The notes beneath the pieces were generated by a model. It was not told where the DNA came from, ran no database searches, and saw only the letters and a program-made list of their open reading frames with translations. DNA of 25,547 nt from Longimicrobium sp. (lineage in GTDB: Bacteria > Gemmatimonadota > Gemmatimonadetes > Longimicrobiales > Longimicrobiaceae). Location: the NCBI RefSeq assembly GCF_036388275.1, contig NZ_DASVSF010000032.1, positions 1 through 25,547 on the forward strand, given 5' to 3'. Shown piece by piece: positions 1 through 6,301 of this stretch. The first letter of the stretch is position 1. Each line of letters begins with the position of its first letter. A program made the translations under genes and the position numbers.

Positions 1-81
1 CCAGGAGAGGACTCGAACCTCCACGCCGGTTAAGGCACCAGATCCTTAGTCTGGCCTGTCTACCAGTTTCAGCACCTGGGC
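1..81 (-). tRNA. tRNA-Leu(AAG), 3' end cut by the window edge
   Basis: On the minus strand this folds as a long-variable-arm tRNA: acceptor 5' strand GCCCAGG, D-arm with CTGAAACTGGTAGACAG, anticodon arm CCAGA-CTAAGGA-TCTGG, a variable arm, then the T-arm GGAGG-TTCGAGT-CCTCT. The 7-nt anticodon loop CTAAGGA puts AAG at 34-36, which reads Leu CUU (and CUC/CUA if A34 becomes inosine). About two acceptor bases and the discriminator lie outside the window. It is the last visible member of the four-gene tRNA cluster. An A34 leucine tRNA is uncommon in bacteria, where GAG is usual. Confidence 0.9.
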
Positions 82-113
82 AGAGAGAGCCGTGCGTTCC
101 GTACCGCGGACAG

Positions 114-197
114 TGCTCCCGAGAGGACTCGAACCTCCACGAGCTTGCGCCCACTAGATCCTGAATCTAGCGCGTCTACCAGTTCCGCCACAGGAGC
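114..197 (-). tRNA. tRNA-Leu(CAG)
   Basis: Complete 84-nt class II tRNA. Acceptor stem GCTCCTG pairs with CGGGAGC (one G-U pair). The anticodon arm is CTAGA-TTCAGGA-TCTAG, giving anticodon CAG (Leu, CUG codon). There is a long variable arm and a T-arm with GGTTCGAGTCC. The discriminator is A (position 114) and CCA is not encoded. It lies 32 nt downstream of the end of tRNA-Leu(AAG) in window coordinates, so the two leucine tRNAs are neighbours in one transcript. CUG is expected to be the dominant Leu codon in this GC-rich genome. Confidence 0.96.
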
Positions 198-271
198 GTA
201 CCAGTCCGCAGACGTTGTTCCGGCCTTCTCAAATCGTGGCGGCGTGACCGTGATGGCTCACGCCGCGAAGG

Positions 272-345
<74 letters not shown>

Positions 346-381
346 AGGGTACTTCTTGTCACTTCGCAGCCGGCGCAGCAG

Positions 382-454
<73 letters not shown>

Positions 455-472
455 GTTCGCGACAGGAGGGAT

Positions 473-501
473 AATGTACCCCTCCGGCGCGGATTCGTCA
501 A
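473..501 (-). promoter_or_regulatory. Sigma-70-type promoter of the tRNA operon
   Basis: On the minus strand TTGACG (496-501) is followed by a 17-nt spacer and TACATT (473-478). The expected start, near 466, lies about 12 nt before tRNA-Lys. The -35 box begins right after the acyl-CoA dehydrogenase stop codon (503-505), so the promoter fills the whole gap. Transcription of that gene would run into the tRNA promoter, since no terminator is visible between them. Confidence 0.65.
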
Positions 502-502
502 G

Positions 503-1678
503 TCAGTACGCCGCCAGGCCGGTGATGTCCTGGCCCAGGATCAGCGCGTGCACGTCGTCGGTGCCTTCGTACGTGTACACCGACTCCAGGTTGGCCATGT
601 GGCGCATGGACTGGTACTCCACCAGGATGCCGTTGGCCCCCAGCAACCGCCGCGCCTCGCGCGCGATCTCGGTAGCCATGTCCACGTTGTTGCGCTTGGC
701 CAGCGACACCTGCTCGGGACGCATGGTCCCGGCGTCCTTCATGGCACCCAGCCGCCAGCAGAGCAGCTGGGCCTTGGTGATCTCGGTGAGCATGTTGGCC
801 AGGCGCACCTGCTGGATCTGCGTGGCGCCCAGCGGACGGCCGAACACCTCGCGGTTCTTCGCGTAGCTCACCGCCTCGTCGAAGCACGCCATGGCCGCGC
901 CCACCGCGCCCCACGCGATGCCGTAGCGGGCCTGCGTCAGGCACATCAGTGGGCTCTTCAGGCCGCCCGACTTGGGGAGCAGGGCCGTGTCGGGCACGCG
1001 CACGTCCTGCAGCACCAGCTCCGACGTGTCCGAGGCCAGCAGCGACAGCTTGCCCTTCTGGTCCTTGGCACTGAAGCCGGGCGCGTCGGTGGGCACCACA
1101 AAGCCGCGAATGCTCTTGGCGTCGTCGCCCGTCTTGGCCCAGATGATGGCGATGTTGGCGGTAGACCCGTTGGTGATCCACATCTTGGCGCCGTTGATCA
1201 CCCAGCCGTCGTCCGTCTTCCGGGCCCGGGTGATCATCCCCCCGGGGTTGCTGCCGAAGTCGGGCTCCGTCAGGCCGAAGCAGCCGATCACCTCGCCCGT
1301 GGCCATCCGCGGAAGGTACTCCTGCTTCTGCTCCTCGCTGCCGAACGCGTAGATGGGGTACATGCACAGCGCGCCCTGCACCGAGGCGAACGAGCGGATG
1401 CCGCTGTCGCCGCGCTCCAGCTCCTGCATGATCAGCCCGTACGAAACGTTGTCGAGCCCCGCGCAGCCGTACTCCTCCGGCAGGTTGGCGCCGAACACGC
1501 CCAGCTCGGCCATCCCGGGGATCAGCTCCTTGGGAAGGTAGCGGCCGACGTACGCGTCGTTGATCACCGGCATCAGGTGCTCGTCCACCCACTGCCGCAC
1601 GGTGTCGCGGATCATCCGCTGCTCTTCGGTGAGCAGCTCGTCGATGCTGTAGAAATCTACGCCTTCAAACCTGGCCAT
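503..1678 (-). CDS. gcdH: Glutaryl-CoA dehydrogenase-type acyl-CoA dehydrogenase
   Basis: A 391-residue FAD-dependent acyl-CoA dehydrogenase of normal family length. The N-terminal helical domain, the middle beta domain (CFGLTEPDFGSNPGG, WITNG) and the C-terminal domain (ARYGIAWGAVGAA, YAKNREVFGRPL) are all present. The best family match is glutaryl-CoA dehydrogenase. It has the general base Glu at 371 within YEGTDDVHALILG, and Arg95 in SGIRSFASVQ, which matches the arginine that grips the glutaryl carboxylate in the human enzyme. The role would be oxidative decarboxylation of glutaryl-CoA to crotonyl-CoA in lysine or tryptophan breakdown, passing electrons to ETF. The ATG start has no obvious Shine-Dalgarno. 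It is divergent from the HAD gene, with 171 nt between. No other pathway gene is adjacent, so the exact substrate rests on sequence alone. Confidence 0.9.
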   Translation of the reverse strand: MARFEGVDFYSIDELLTEEQRMIRDTVRQWVDEHLMPVINDAYVGRYLPKELIPGMAELGVFGANLPEEYGCAGLDNVSYGLIMQELERGDSGIRSFASVQGALCMYPIYAFGSEEQKQEYLPRMATGEVIGCFGLTEPDFGSNPGGMITRARKTDDGWVINGAKMWITNGSTANIAIIWAKTGDDAKSIRGFVVPTDAPGFSAKDQKGKLSLLASDTSELVLQDVRVPDTALLPKSGGLKSPLMCLTQARYGIAWGAVGAAMACFDEAVSYAKNREVFGRPLGATQIQQVRLANMLTEITKAQLLCWRLGAMKDAGTMRPEQVSLAKRNNVDMATEIAREARRLLGANGILVEYQSMRHMANLESVYTYEGTDDVHALILGQDITGLAAY

Positions 1679-1849
1679 CGGTCACGGCTGGGTTGGGGGA
1701 TCGGGTCGGTGCGTCGGGCCCGGATGGAAACGGCGAAATGTAGAGGCCGCGTCCCCCCCGGGCAACCCGGCCCCCCGCCATCGCGCCCCGCCGTCCCTGC
1801 GCTCATATTGTCGCCCGTCCGGCGATCCGCACCCGCACCGAACCCGACC

Positions 1850-2581
1850 ATGCCAGGCACGCGCACCCCCGCCTTCGACGTCGTCGCACTGGACGCGGAC
1901 GACACGCTGTGGCACAACGAGCCCATCTTCACCGCCACCCAGGAGCGGTTCCGCGCGCTGCTCACCTCCTACCACGACGCGGCGTGGATCGACGAGCGCC
2001 TGTACGCTGCCGAAAAGCGCAACCTGCAGCACTTCGGATACGGGGTGAAAGGCTTCGTGCTGTCGATGATCGAAACGGCGATCGAATTGACGGAGGGGCG
2101 CATCGCCGGCAACGAGGTGCAGCGCATCATCGACATGGGGCGGGAGATGCTGACGGCGCCCGTAGAGCTTCTGGACGGGGTGGCCGAGACGGTGGAGGCG
2201 CTGGCGGAGAACCATCGCCTGATGCTGCTGACCAAGGGCGACCTGTTCGACCAGGAGGCCAAGCTGGCCCGCTCCGGCCTGGGCGACCGCTTTTCAGCGA
2301 TCGAGATCGTCTCGGAAAAGGACGCGCGCACCTACGCCGGTGTGATCGCGCGGCACCGCATCGACCCGTCGCGGTTCGTGATGGTGGGCAACTCGCTGAA
2401 GTCCGACGTGCTCCCCGTGCTGCAGGCGGGCGGCGCGGCGGTGCACATCCCCTACGCCATCACCTGGATCCACGAGCAGGTGCCCGACGAGGCGCTGCAC
2501 GGCCAGGAGTTCGCGCGGCTGGAAAGCATCCGCCAGCTCCCCGGCTGGCTCGCGGGCGGCGGTTCGGGCCATGGCTCTTGA
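1850..2581 (+). CDS. HAD-superfamily hydrolase (phosphatase)
   Basis: A 243-residue haloacid dehalogenase-like hydrolase. The four HAD motifs are visible: motif I with nucleophile Asp15 and acid Asp17 (LDADDTLW), motif II Thr in LMLLTKGD, motif III Lys in SEKDARTY, and motif IV acidic residue in MVGNSLKSDVLP. The helical cap lies between motifs I and II, the layout of YjjG/YfnB-like phosphatases of nucleotides or sugar phosphates. Specificity cannot be read from sequence. The reading frame is open far upstream, but homology starts at this ATG (MPGTRTPAFDVVALDADD), so I reject the long N-terminal extension, which would cross the tRNAs and gcdH. It is divergent from gcdH. A possible promoter for the next gene overlaps its stop codon. 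Confidence 0.88.
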   Translation: MPGTRTPAFDVVALDADDTLWHNEPIFTATQERFRALLTSYHDAAWIDERLYAAEKRNLQHFGYGVKGFVLSMIETAIELTEGRIAGNEVQRIIDMGREMLTAPVELLDGVAETVEALAENHRLMLLTKGDLFDQEAKLARSGLGDRFSAIEIVSEKDARTYAGVIARHRIDPSRFVMVGNSLKSDVLPVLQAGGAAVHIPYAITWIHEQVPDEALHGQEFARLESIRQLPGWLAGGGSGHGS

Positions 2582-2606
2582 ACGAGGGCGGAAACAGATG
2601 CATAAT
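2578..2606 (+). promoter_or_regulatory. Candidate sigma-70 promoter for the beta-barrel-like gene
   Basis: TTGAAC (2578-2583), a 17-nt spacer and CATAAT (2601-2606) make a reasonable sigma-70 promoter overlapping the HAD stop codon. The predicted start near 2613 would give a roughly 100-nt leader before the ATG at 2714. Confidence 0.45.
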
Positions 2607-2713
2607 GTCTCCCGCGCCGGTTCCCCCAATCTCCCTGCGCGCGAGCAGGCTGGCTGACCCGTCCCCACGCGTCTGAGCGGCCGCCACCAACGCACCGCAC
2701 CCCACGTTCACCC

Positions 2714-3376
2714 ATGCGAATCATTACCACCTGCTTTTCCGCGGCGCTGCTTCTCGCCGCGAACGCGGTCCACGCGCAGACCCGTACCCGGACGATCGAG
2801 TACGGCGGCGGTATGGACCTGATCACCAGCGCCATCAACCCCATCGCCGCCGACAGCGCGGGCGTGGGCCACCGCGCCTTCGGGCTGCAGATCAGCGGAA
2901 GCATCATCGCCTACCGGATGTTGAGCCTGAGCGCCGAGGGCGGCATCGTCGGCATGAGCGACGAGGCGGCGTTCACCCAGGAAACGAACCAGGGGGAAAA
3001 GACCTCCGGCGTTGCGGGGGGCATCGGCACGCTCTCCGCCGGCGTGCGCACGCCCCCGCTTTCGATGGGCGGGGCGAAGCCCGTCGTGCTGACGGCGGGG
3101 GTGAACGCGGGGCACAGCTTCCTTCACGTGACCCGCACGATCACCAACTGCGCCGACTGCCACGGCGAAGACGTAAGCCTCCGCGCAGGGAGCTTCTGGG
3201 AACCCGTGGTGACGCTCGGCCTGGGGTCCGGGGCCGGCGCGGTCAGCGCGCGCTACCGCACCTACCTGGGCGGTTCGGACTTCGACGACGCGCTGATGGT
3301 GGGCGTCTCCGTCGTGCCCTCGCGCCGCAAGCCCGCCGCGAGCCCGCCGTCGGCCGAGAGCCCGCCCGCGCGCTGA
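2714..3376 (+). CDS. Secreted outer-membrane beta-barrel-like protein with a CxxCH motif
   Basis: A 220-residue protein I cannot assign to a named family. It starts with a clear Sec signal peptide (MRIITTCFSAALLLAANAVHA, cut likely before QT). The mature part alternates short hydrophobic and polar strands (FGLQISGSIIAYRMLSLSAE, PVVTLGLGSGAGAVSARYRTYLG), as in small outer-membrane barrels. The C-terminal ~20 residues are Pro/Ser/Ala/Arg-rich and probably disordered. The oddity is Cys146-Ala-Asp-Cys149-His150, which matches the heme c attachment motif but could equally be a disulfide or metal loop. A 132-nt gap separates it from the HAD gene. It has its own candidate promoter and is followed by a strong terminator, so it is probably monocistronic. 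No clear Shine-Dalgarno is visible. Confidence 0.75.
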   Translation: MRIITTCFSAALLLAANAVHAQTRTRTIEYGGGMDLITSAINPIAADSAGVGHRAFGLQISGSIIAYRMLSLSAEGGIVGMSDEAAFTQETNQGEKTSGVAGGIGTLSAGVRTPPLSMGGAKPVVLTAGVNAGHSFLHVTRTITNCADCHGEDVSLRAGSFWEPVVTLGLGSGAGAVSARYRTYLGGSDFDDALMVGVSVVPSRRKPAASPPSAESPPAR

Positions 3377-3414
3377 CGGGCACCAGGCGCCGCCTGGAAC
3401 AGCAGGGAAATGAG

Positions 3415-3456
3415 CGAAGCCCCGGCGGACGCGTGGTCCGCCGGGGCTTCGTTTTT
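3415..3456 (+). terminator. Rho-independent terminator
   Basis: A perfect 16-bp stem (3415-3430 with 3436-3451), loop GCGTG and a run of five T (3452-3456). It ends the transcript of the beta-barrel-like gene in the convergent gap with ychF. The opposite side has no T-run, so it looks unidirectional. Confidence 0.92.
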
Positions 3457-3468
3457 GGGCTGATGGAA

Positions 3469-4569
3469 TCACACGTTGAAGCGGAAGAGCAGGATGTCGC
3501 CGTCCTGCACCACGTACTCCTTGCCTTCGGACCGCATCAGCCCCTTGTCGCGGGCGGCCTTCACCGAGCCCATCTTTTCGAAGTCGCCCCAGCCCACCGT
3601 TTCGGCGCGGATGAAGCCGCGCTCGAAGTCGCTGTGAATGACGCCCGCGGCCTGCGGGGCGCGCGCGCCGACCGGGATCTCCCAGGCGCGCACTTCCTTT
3701 TCGCCCGCGGTGAAGTACACCTGCAGCCCCAGCAGCCGGTAGCCCACGCGGATCAGCGTGTGAAGGCCGGGCTCGTCCAGCCCCAGCGAGGCCAGGAATT
3801 CCTGGCGCTCCTCGGGGGGAAGCTCGGCCAGCTCGCTCTCGATCTTGCTGGAGATGGGGATGATCTCCGCCCGCTCGCCGCTGGCTTCCACCGAGCTGCG
3901 CAGGGCGCGGACGTGCTCGTTGTCGCCCTCGGGCAGGTCGTCCTCGGCCACGTTGGCCAGGTACAGCACCGGCTTGCTGGTGAGCAGGTTGTACGAGCGA
4001 AGGATCTTCTGCTCGTCGTCGTTCGCGTCCACCACCCGCGCAGGCTGGCCCTCGCCGAGGGCGGTGTTCAGGCGCTCCAGTAGGCCCAGCTCGGCCTGGG
4101 CGTCGCGGTCGTTGCCGCGGGCCGCCTTGCGCGCCTTCTCGAGCCGCTTCTCCACCACGCCCAGGTCGGCCAGCGCCAGCTCCAGGTTGATGACCTCGCG
4201 GTCGCGCACGGGGTCTACCCCGCCCATCACGTGCACCACGTCGGGATCGTCGAAGCAGCGCACCACGTGCACGATGGCGTCGGTTTCGCGGATGTTGGCC
4301 AGGAACTGGTTGCCCAGCCCCTCGCCCTCCGAGGCGCCCTTCACCAGCCCGGCGATGTCGACGAACTGCACCGTGGCGCGCAGCACCCGCTGCGGCTGCA
4401 CCTTTTCGGCGAGCAGGTCCACGCGCGGGTCCGGCACCTCTACCATGCCCACGTTGGGCTCGACGGTGCAGAACGGGTAGTTGGCGGCGTCGGCGCCGGC
4501 GGCCGTCAGCGCATTGAACAGCGTGGACTTGCCCACGTTGGGCAGCCCCACGATTCCCAGCTTCAGCAT
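3469..4569 (-). CDS. ychF: Redox-regulated ATPase/GTPase YchF (OLA1 family)
   Basis: A 366-residue Obg-family P-loop NTPase, matching the usual ~363 residues. It has the G1 loop GLPNVGKSTLFN at the N terminus, the G3-region motif DIAGLVKGASEGEGLGNQFL, a central helical coiled domain (VVEKRLEKARKAARGND), and a C-terminal TGS-like domain (FTAGEKEVRAWEI, GFIRAETVGWGDFEKMGS, YVVQDGDILLFRFNV). YchF binds ribosomes and prefers ATP; it is linked to translation and oxidative stress control. The start is the ATG at 4569, where family homology begins (MLKLGIVGLPNVG); an in-frame extension to 4650 would run across a hairpin and is rejected. In many bacteria ychF follows pth. Here pth is about 4 kb away with other genes between. 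Confidence 0.97.
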   Translation of the reverse strand: MLKLGIVGLPNVGKSTLFNALTAAGADAANYPFCTVEPNVGMVEVPDPRVDLLAEKVQPQRVLRATVQFVDIAGLVKGASEGEGLGNQFLANIRETDAIVHVVRCFDDPDVVHVMGGVDPVRDREVINLELALADLGVVEKRLEKARKAARGNDRDAQAELGLLERLNTALGEGQPARVVDANDDEQKILRSYNLLTSKPVLYLANVAEDDLPEGDNEHVRALRSSVEASGERAEIIPISSKIESELAELPPEERQEFLASLGLDEPGLHTLIRVGYRLLGLQVYFTAGEKEVRAWEIPVGARAPQAAGVIHSDFERGFIRAETVGWGDFEKMGSVKAARDKGLMRSEGKEYVVQDGDILLFRFNV

Positions 4570-4604
4570 ATTGGAAACGCAGTCGGATTCATCCCAAACG
4601 AACA

Positions 4605-4633
4605 GGCCGGGCCTCAGATCTGAGAGCCCGGCC
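4605..4633 (-). terminator. Probable terminator of the lysozyme gene
   Basis: GGCCGGGC (4605-4612) pairs with GCCCGGCC (4626-4633). The loop holds a second palindrome, CTCAGATCTGAG. On the minus strand the stem is followed by TGTTCGTTT, a weak U-tract. It lies between the lysozyme stop and the ychF start. Confidence 0.55.
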
Positions 4634-4681
4634 GAGCGCTGAACGTACACCCATCGGCGGGTGCCGTCAACCCGCGGACCG

Positions 4682-5416
4682 TCAGCGGTCCACGGGAATC
4701 GCTCCGGTGGCGGCGAAGGTCCGCAGCTGGTCGCGGGTGCCGTTGAACCAGTTCTGGTCCACGTTCGCGTCGATCCCCGCCACGCGCCCCTCGTCCGTGT
4801 GCTGCCAGAAGGTCCAGTCCCGCCATCCCGTCGGAAGGTTCGGTTCGGCTACCCCGTAGTGCGCCACCCACAGCGGGTACTCGCTCAACGCCGCGCCCAC
4901 GCTGGGCGTCCAGAAGCTGGCGCGCGTGTAGATGATGGGCCGGCGTCCCGTCGCGCGCTCCACCGTCTCCAGCCAGGTCCGTACGCCGCGCGCGATGGAA
5001 TCCGGCGACGCGCCGTCCGTCACCTCCACGTCCAGCACAGGCGGCAGGTCGCCCGCGGCGAGCGGCACCGTGCGCAGGAAGTGCTCGGCCTGCTTGGTGG
5101 CGCTGGTCTGCGGACGGTAGAAGTGGTAGGCGCCGCGCAGCACGCCGGCCTGCCTGGCCGCGGACCAGTTCGCGGCGAACCGCGGGTCGGTGAAGTCGCC
5201 GCCCTCGGTGGCCTTGATGAACGCGAATTCGACCTCGTCACCCGCGACGGCGTTCCAGTCGATGGCGCCCTGCCAGCGCGAGACGTCGATCCCGCGCACC
5301 CGGTCGTCTTCCGGAGCCGGGCCCGTCGGCAGGTCTCCGCACGCGGCAGCGGTGACGGCGAGCAGAACCACCGCCCCTTGAACGACGCGGCCGATGGGAT
5401 TGAAGCGGATCTTCAT
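4682..5416 (-). CDS. GH25 lysozyme-like lipoprotein
   Basis: A 244-residue glycoside hydrolase family 25 protein (N-acetylmuramidase fold). The N-terminal stretch GAVVLLAVTAAAC ends in Cys26 and looks like a lipoprotein signal, though the lipobox is not ideal. The GH25 domain starts at GIDVSRWQGAIDW (Asp44) and continues through FAFIKATEG, GAYHFYRP, LDVEV (catalytic Asp129/Glu131 pair), PIIYTR, LWVAHYG and WTFWQHTDEGRVAGIDANVDQNWF. All key positions appear intact, so cell-wall cleavage is expected. I chose the ATG at 5416; an upstream TTG at 5425 is possible but less likely. The gene is 74 nt downstream of the PIN toxin on the same strand and is followed by a hairpin. There are no phage genes nearby, so it may serve wall remodelling or attack on other cells rather than phage lysis. 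Confidence 0.9.
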   Translation of the reverse strand: MKIRFNPIGRVVQGAVVLLAVTAAACGDLPTGPAPEDDRVRGIDVSRWQGAIDWNAVAGDEVEFAFIKATEGGDFTDPRFAANWSAARQAGVLRGAYHFYRPQTSATKQAEHFLRTVPLAAGDLPPVLDVEVTDGASPDSIARGVRTWLETVERATGRRPIIYTRASFWTPSVGAALSEYPLWVAHYGVAEPNLPTGWRDWTFWQHTDEGRVAGIDANVDQNWFNGTRDQLRTFAATGAIPVDR

Positions 5417-5490
5417 GTGGTGCAATCACTTGGGAGTGGATGTCTCCCCGGTACCCGTTCCCACGGGCCAGGGTCCACTTCCCGGAATCA

Positions 5491-5958
5491 TCACGCGGCC
5501 AGTTCGATCACCTCCAGCCCCTCGGCCCGCGCCGCCCTGCACTGCTCCACATCACCGCTGACGAAGATCACCGGTGGCTCGACCCCGAGCGCCGTCGCGA
5601 CGTGCACTGCGTCGGGCGCGCGCAGTTCGCGGCGTTCCACGATCCTTGCGGCGGAGTGCACGTATTCCGACGCGGGGACCACGAGCAACGGCGTGCCGCT
5701 GGTGAGGTCGTCCCACACCTGGGGAACGGCGCGTCGGAACGCCGCCGGGCTGAACCCTCGGCGCGCGGCGGTACGGCTGCGGACGATCTGCTTGAGTGCC
5801 GCAATGGTTTCTGGCAGGGCAAGATCGTACACGATCACCTCCGTTGAAGCCGCCGGCGCTACGGCACCGCGCATCATGTCGCGCACAGTCGTGGAATCGG
5901 CCTCGACCACGTACAGCTTCGCGAGCGCGGACGTGTCGAGCACGTACCGCCTCACCAT
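5491..5958 (-). CDS. vapC: PIN-domain ribonuclease toxin (VapC-like)
   Basis: A 155-residue PIN-domain protein. The acidic metal-binding set is visible: Asp8 (YVLDTSALAKLYV), Glu50 (LALPETIAAL), Asp116 (LRAPDAVHVATAL) and Asp136 (IFVSGDVEQC). VapC toxins are Mg-dependent RNases that usually cut tRNA or rRNA. The start is the ATG at 5958, which overlaps the upstream small gene by 7 nt (ATGGTGA), the tight coupling typical of toxin-antitoxin pairs. A longer open frame reaches 6249 but carries no homology. The target RNA is not predictable. Confidence 0.88.
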   Translation of the reverse strand: MVRRYVLDTSALAKLYVVEADSTTVRDMMRGAVAPAASTEVIVYDLALPETIAALKQIVRSRTAARRGFSPAAFRRAVPQVWDDLTSGTPLLVVPASEYVHSAARIVERRELRAPDAVHVATALGVEPPVIFVSGDVEQCRAARAEGLEVIELAA

Positions 5959-6149
5959 CGCGCCGTCCTCCGCAGCCTGATCACTGCCTGGCTCGCGGTT
6001 TCGCCCTCTACCTCCATCGGCTCGGGCAGGGTCCAGTTGGGATCCACCGTCGGCAGCTTCACCGTCAGTCCACGCGCAGCCATCTGGGCTTGGAACTGCA
6101 GCCACTCCGGCGGGTGCGGCGCGGGCGGTGTCTTCGGCTCTTCGTTCAC
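5952..6149 (-). CDS. Small proline-rich protein, putative antitoxin of the PIN toxin
   Basis: A 65-residue protein starting at GTG (6149), with a good Shine-Dalgarno (GGAG about 8 nt upstream). The stop overlaps the toxin start by 7 nt. I do not recognise the family. The N-terminal half is Pro-rich (KTPPAPHPPEW), followed by a short helix-like stretch (LQFQAQMAARGL) and a basic C terminus (VIRLRRTARW). There is no visible AbrB, RHH, Phd or HTH DNA-binding motif. Antitoxin identity is inferred only from size, position and overlap. It sits directly behind a candidate promoter. Confidence 0.72.
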   Translation of the reverse strand: MNEEPKTPPAPHPPEWLQFQAQMAARGLTVKLPTVDPNWTLPEPMEVEGETASQAVIRLRRTARW

Positions 6150-6178
6150 GTTCGCGTCTCCGTCCGAGGTTCGCCTGC

Positions 6179-6208
6179 AATATAAAAGCGAACACCCCTA
6201 ACATCCAA
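6179..6208 (-). promoter_or_regulatory. Candidate promoter of the PIN toxin-antitoxin operon
   Basis: On the minus strand TTGGAT (6203-6208), an 18-nt spacer and TATATT (6179-6184). The predicted start near 6171 leaves a ~22-nt leader carrying the Shine-Dalgarno of the GTG at 6149. The AT-rich patch stands out from its surroundings. Confidence 0.5.
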
Positions 6209-6214
6209 TAACGG

Positions 6215-6241
6215 AACCCGCCACGAGTGCGACGGGTTTTT
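6215..6241 (+). terminator. Weak hairpin with T-run, uncertain terminator
   Basis: AACCCG (6215-6220) pairs with CGGGTT (6233-6238), and the T-run spans 6237-6241. On the plus strand this looks like a terminator, but no plus-strand gene ends nearby. It may block antisense transcription toward hppA or be fortuitous. Confidence 0.3.
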
Positions 6242-6254
6242 CGGGACACAGAAA

Positions 6255-6281
6255 GCCCCCGGACGAAGCTCGTCCGGGGGC
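6255..6281 (-). terminator. Terminator of the pyrophosphatase gene
   Basis: A perfect 12-bp stem (6255-6266 with 6270-6281), 3-nt loop, followed on the minus strand by TTTCTGTG. It lies 21 nt beyond the hppA stop codon. Confidence 0.75.
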
Positions 6282-6301
6282 GCTGTATCGATCGGATTCA
6301 C

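Noticed and set aside
4682..5416. Prophage remnant suggested by the lysozyme
   Set aside because: The protein has a lipoprotein signal and there are no phage structural, integrase or holin genes around it.
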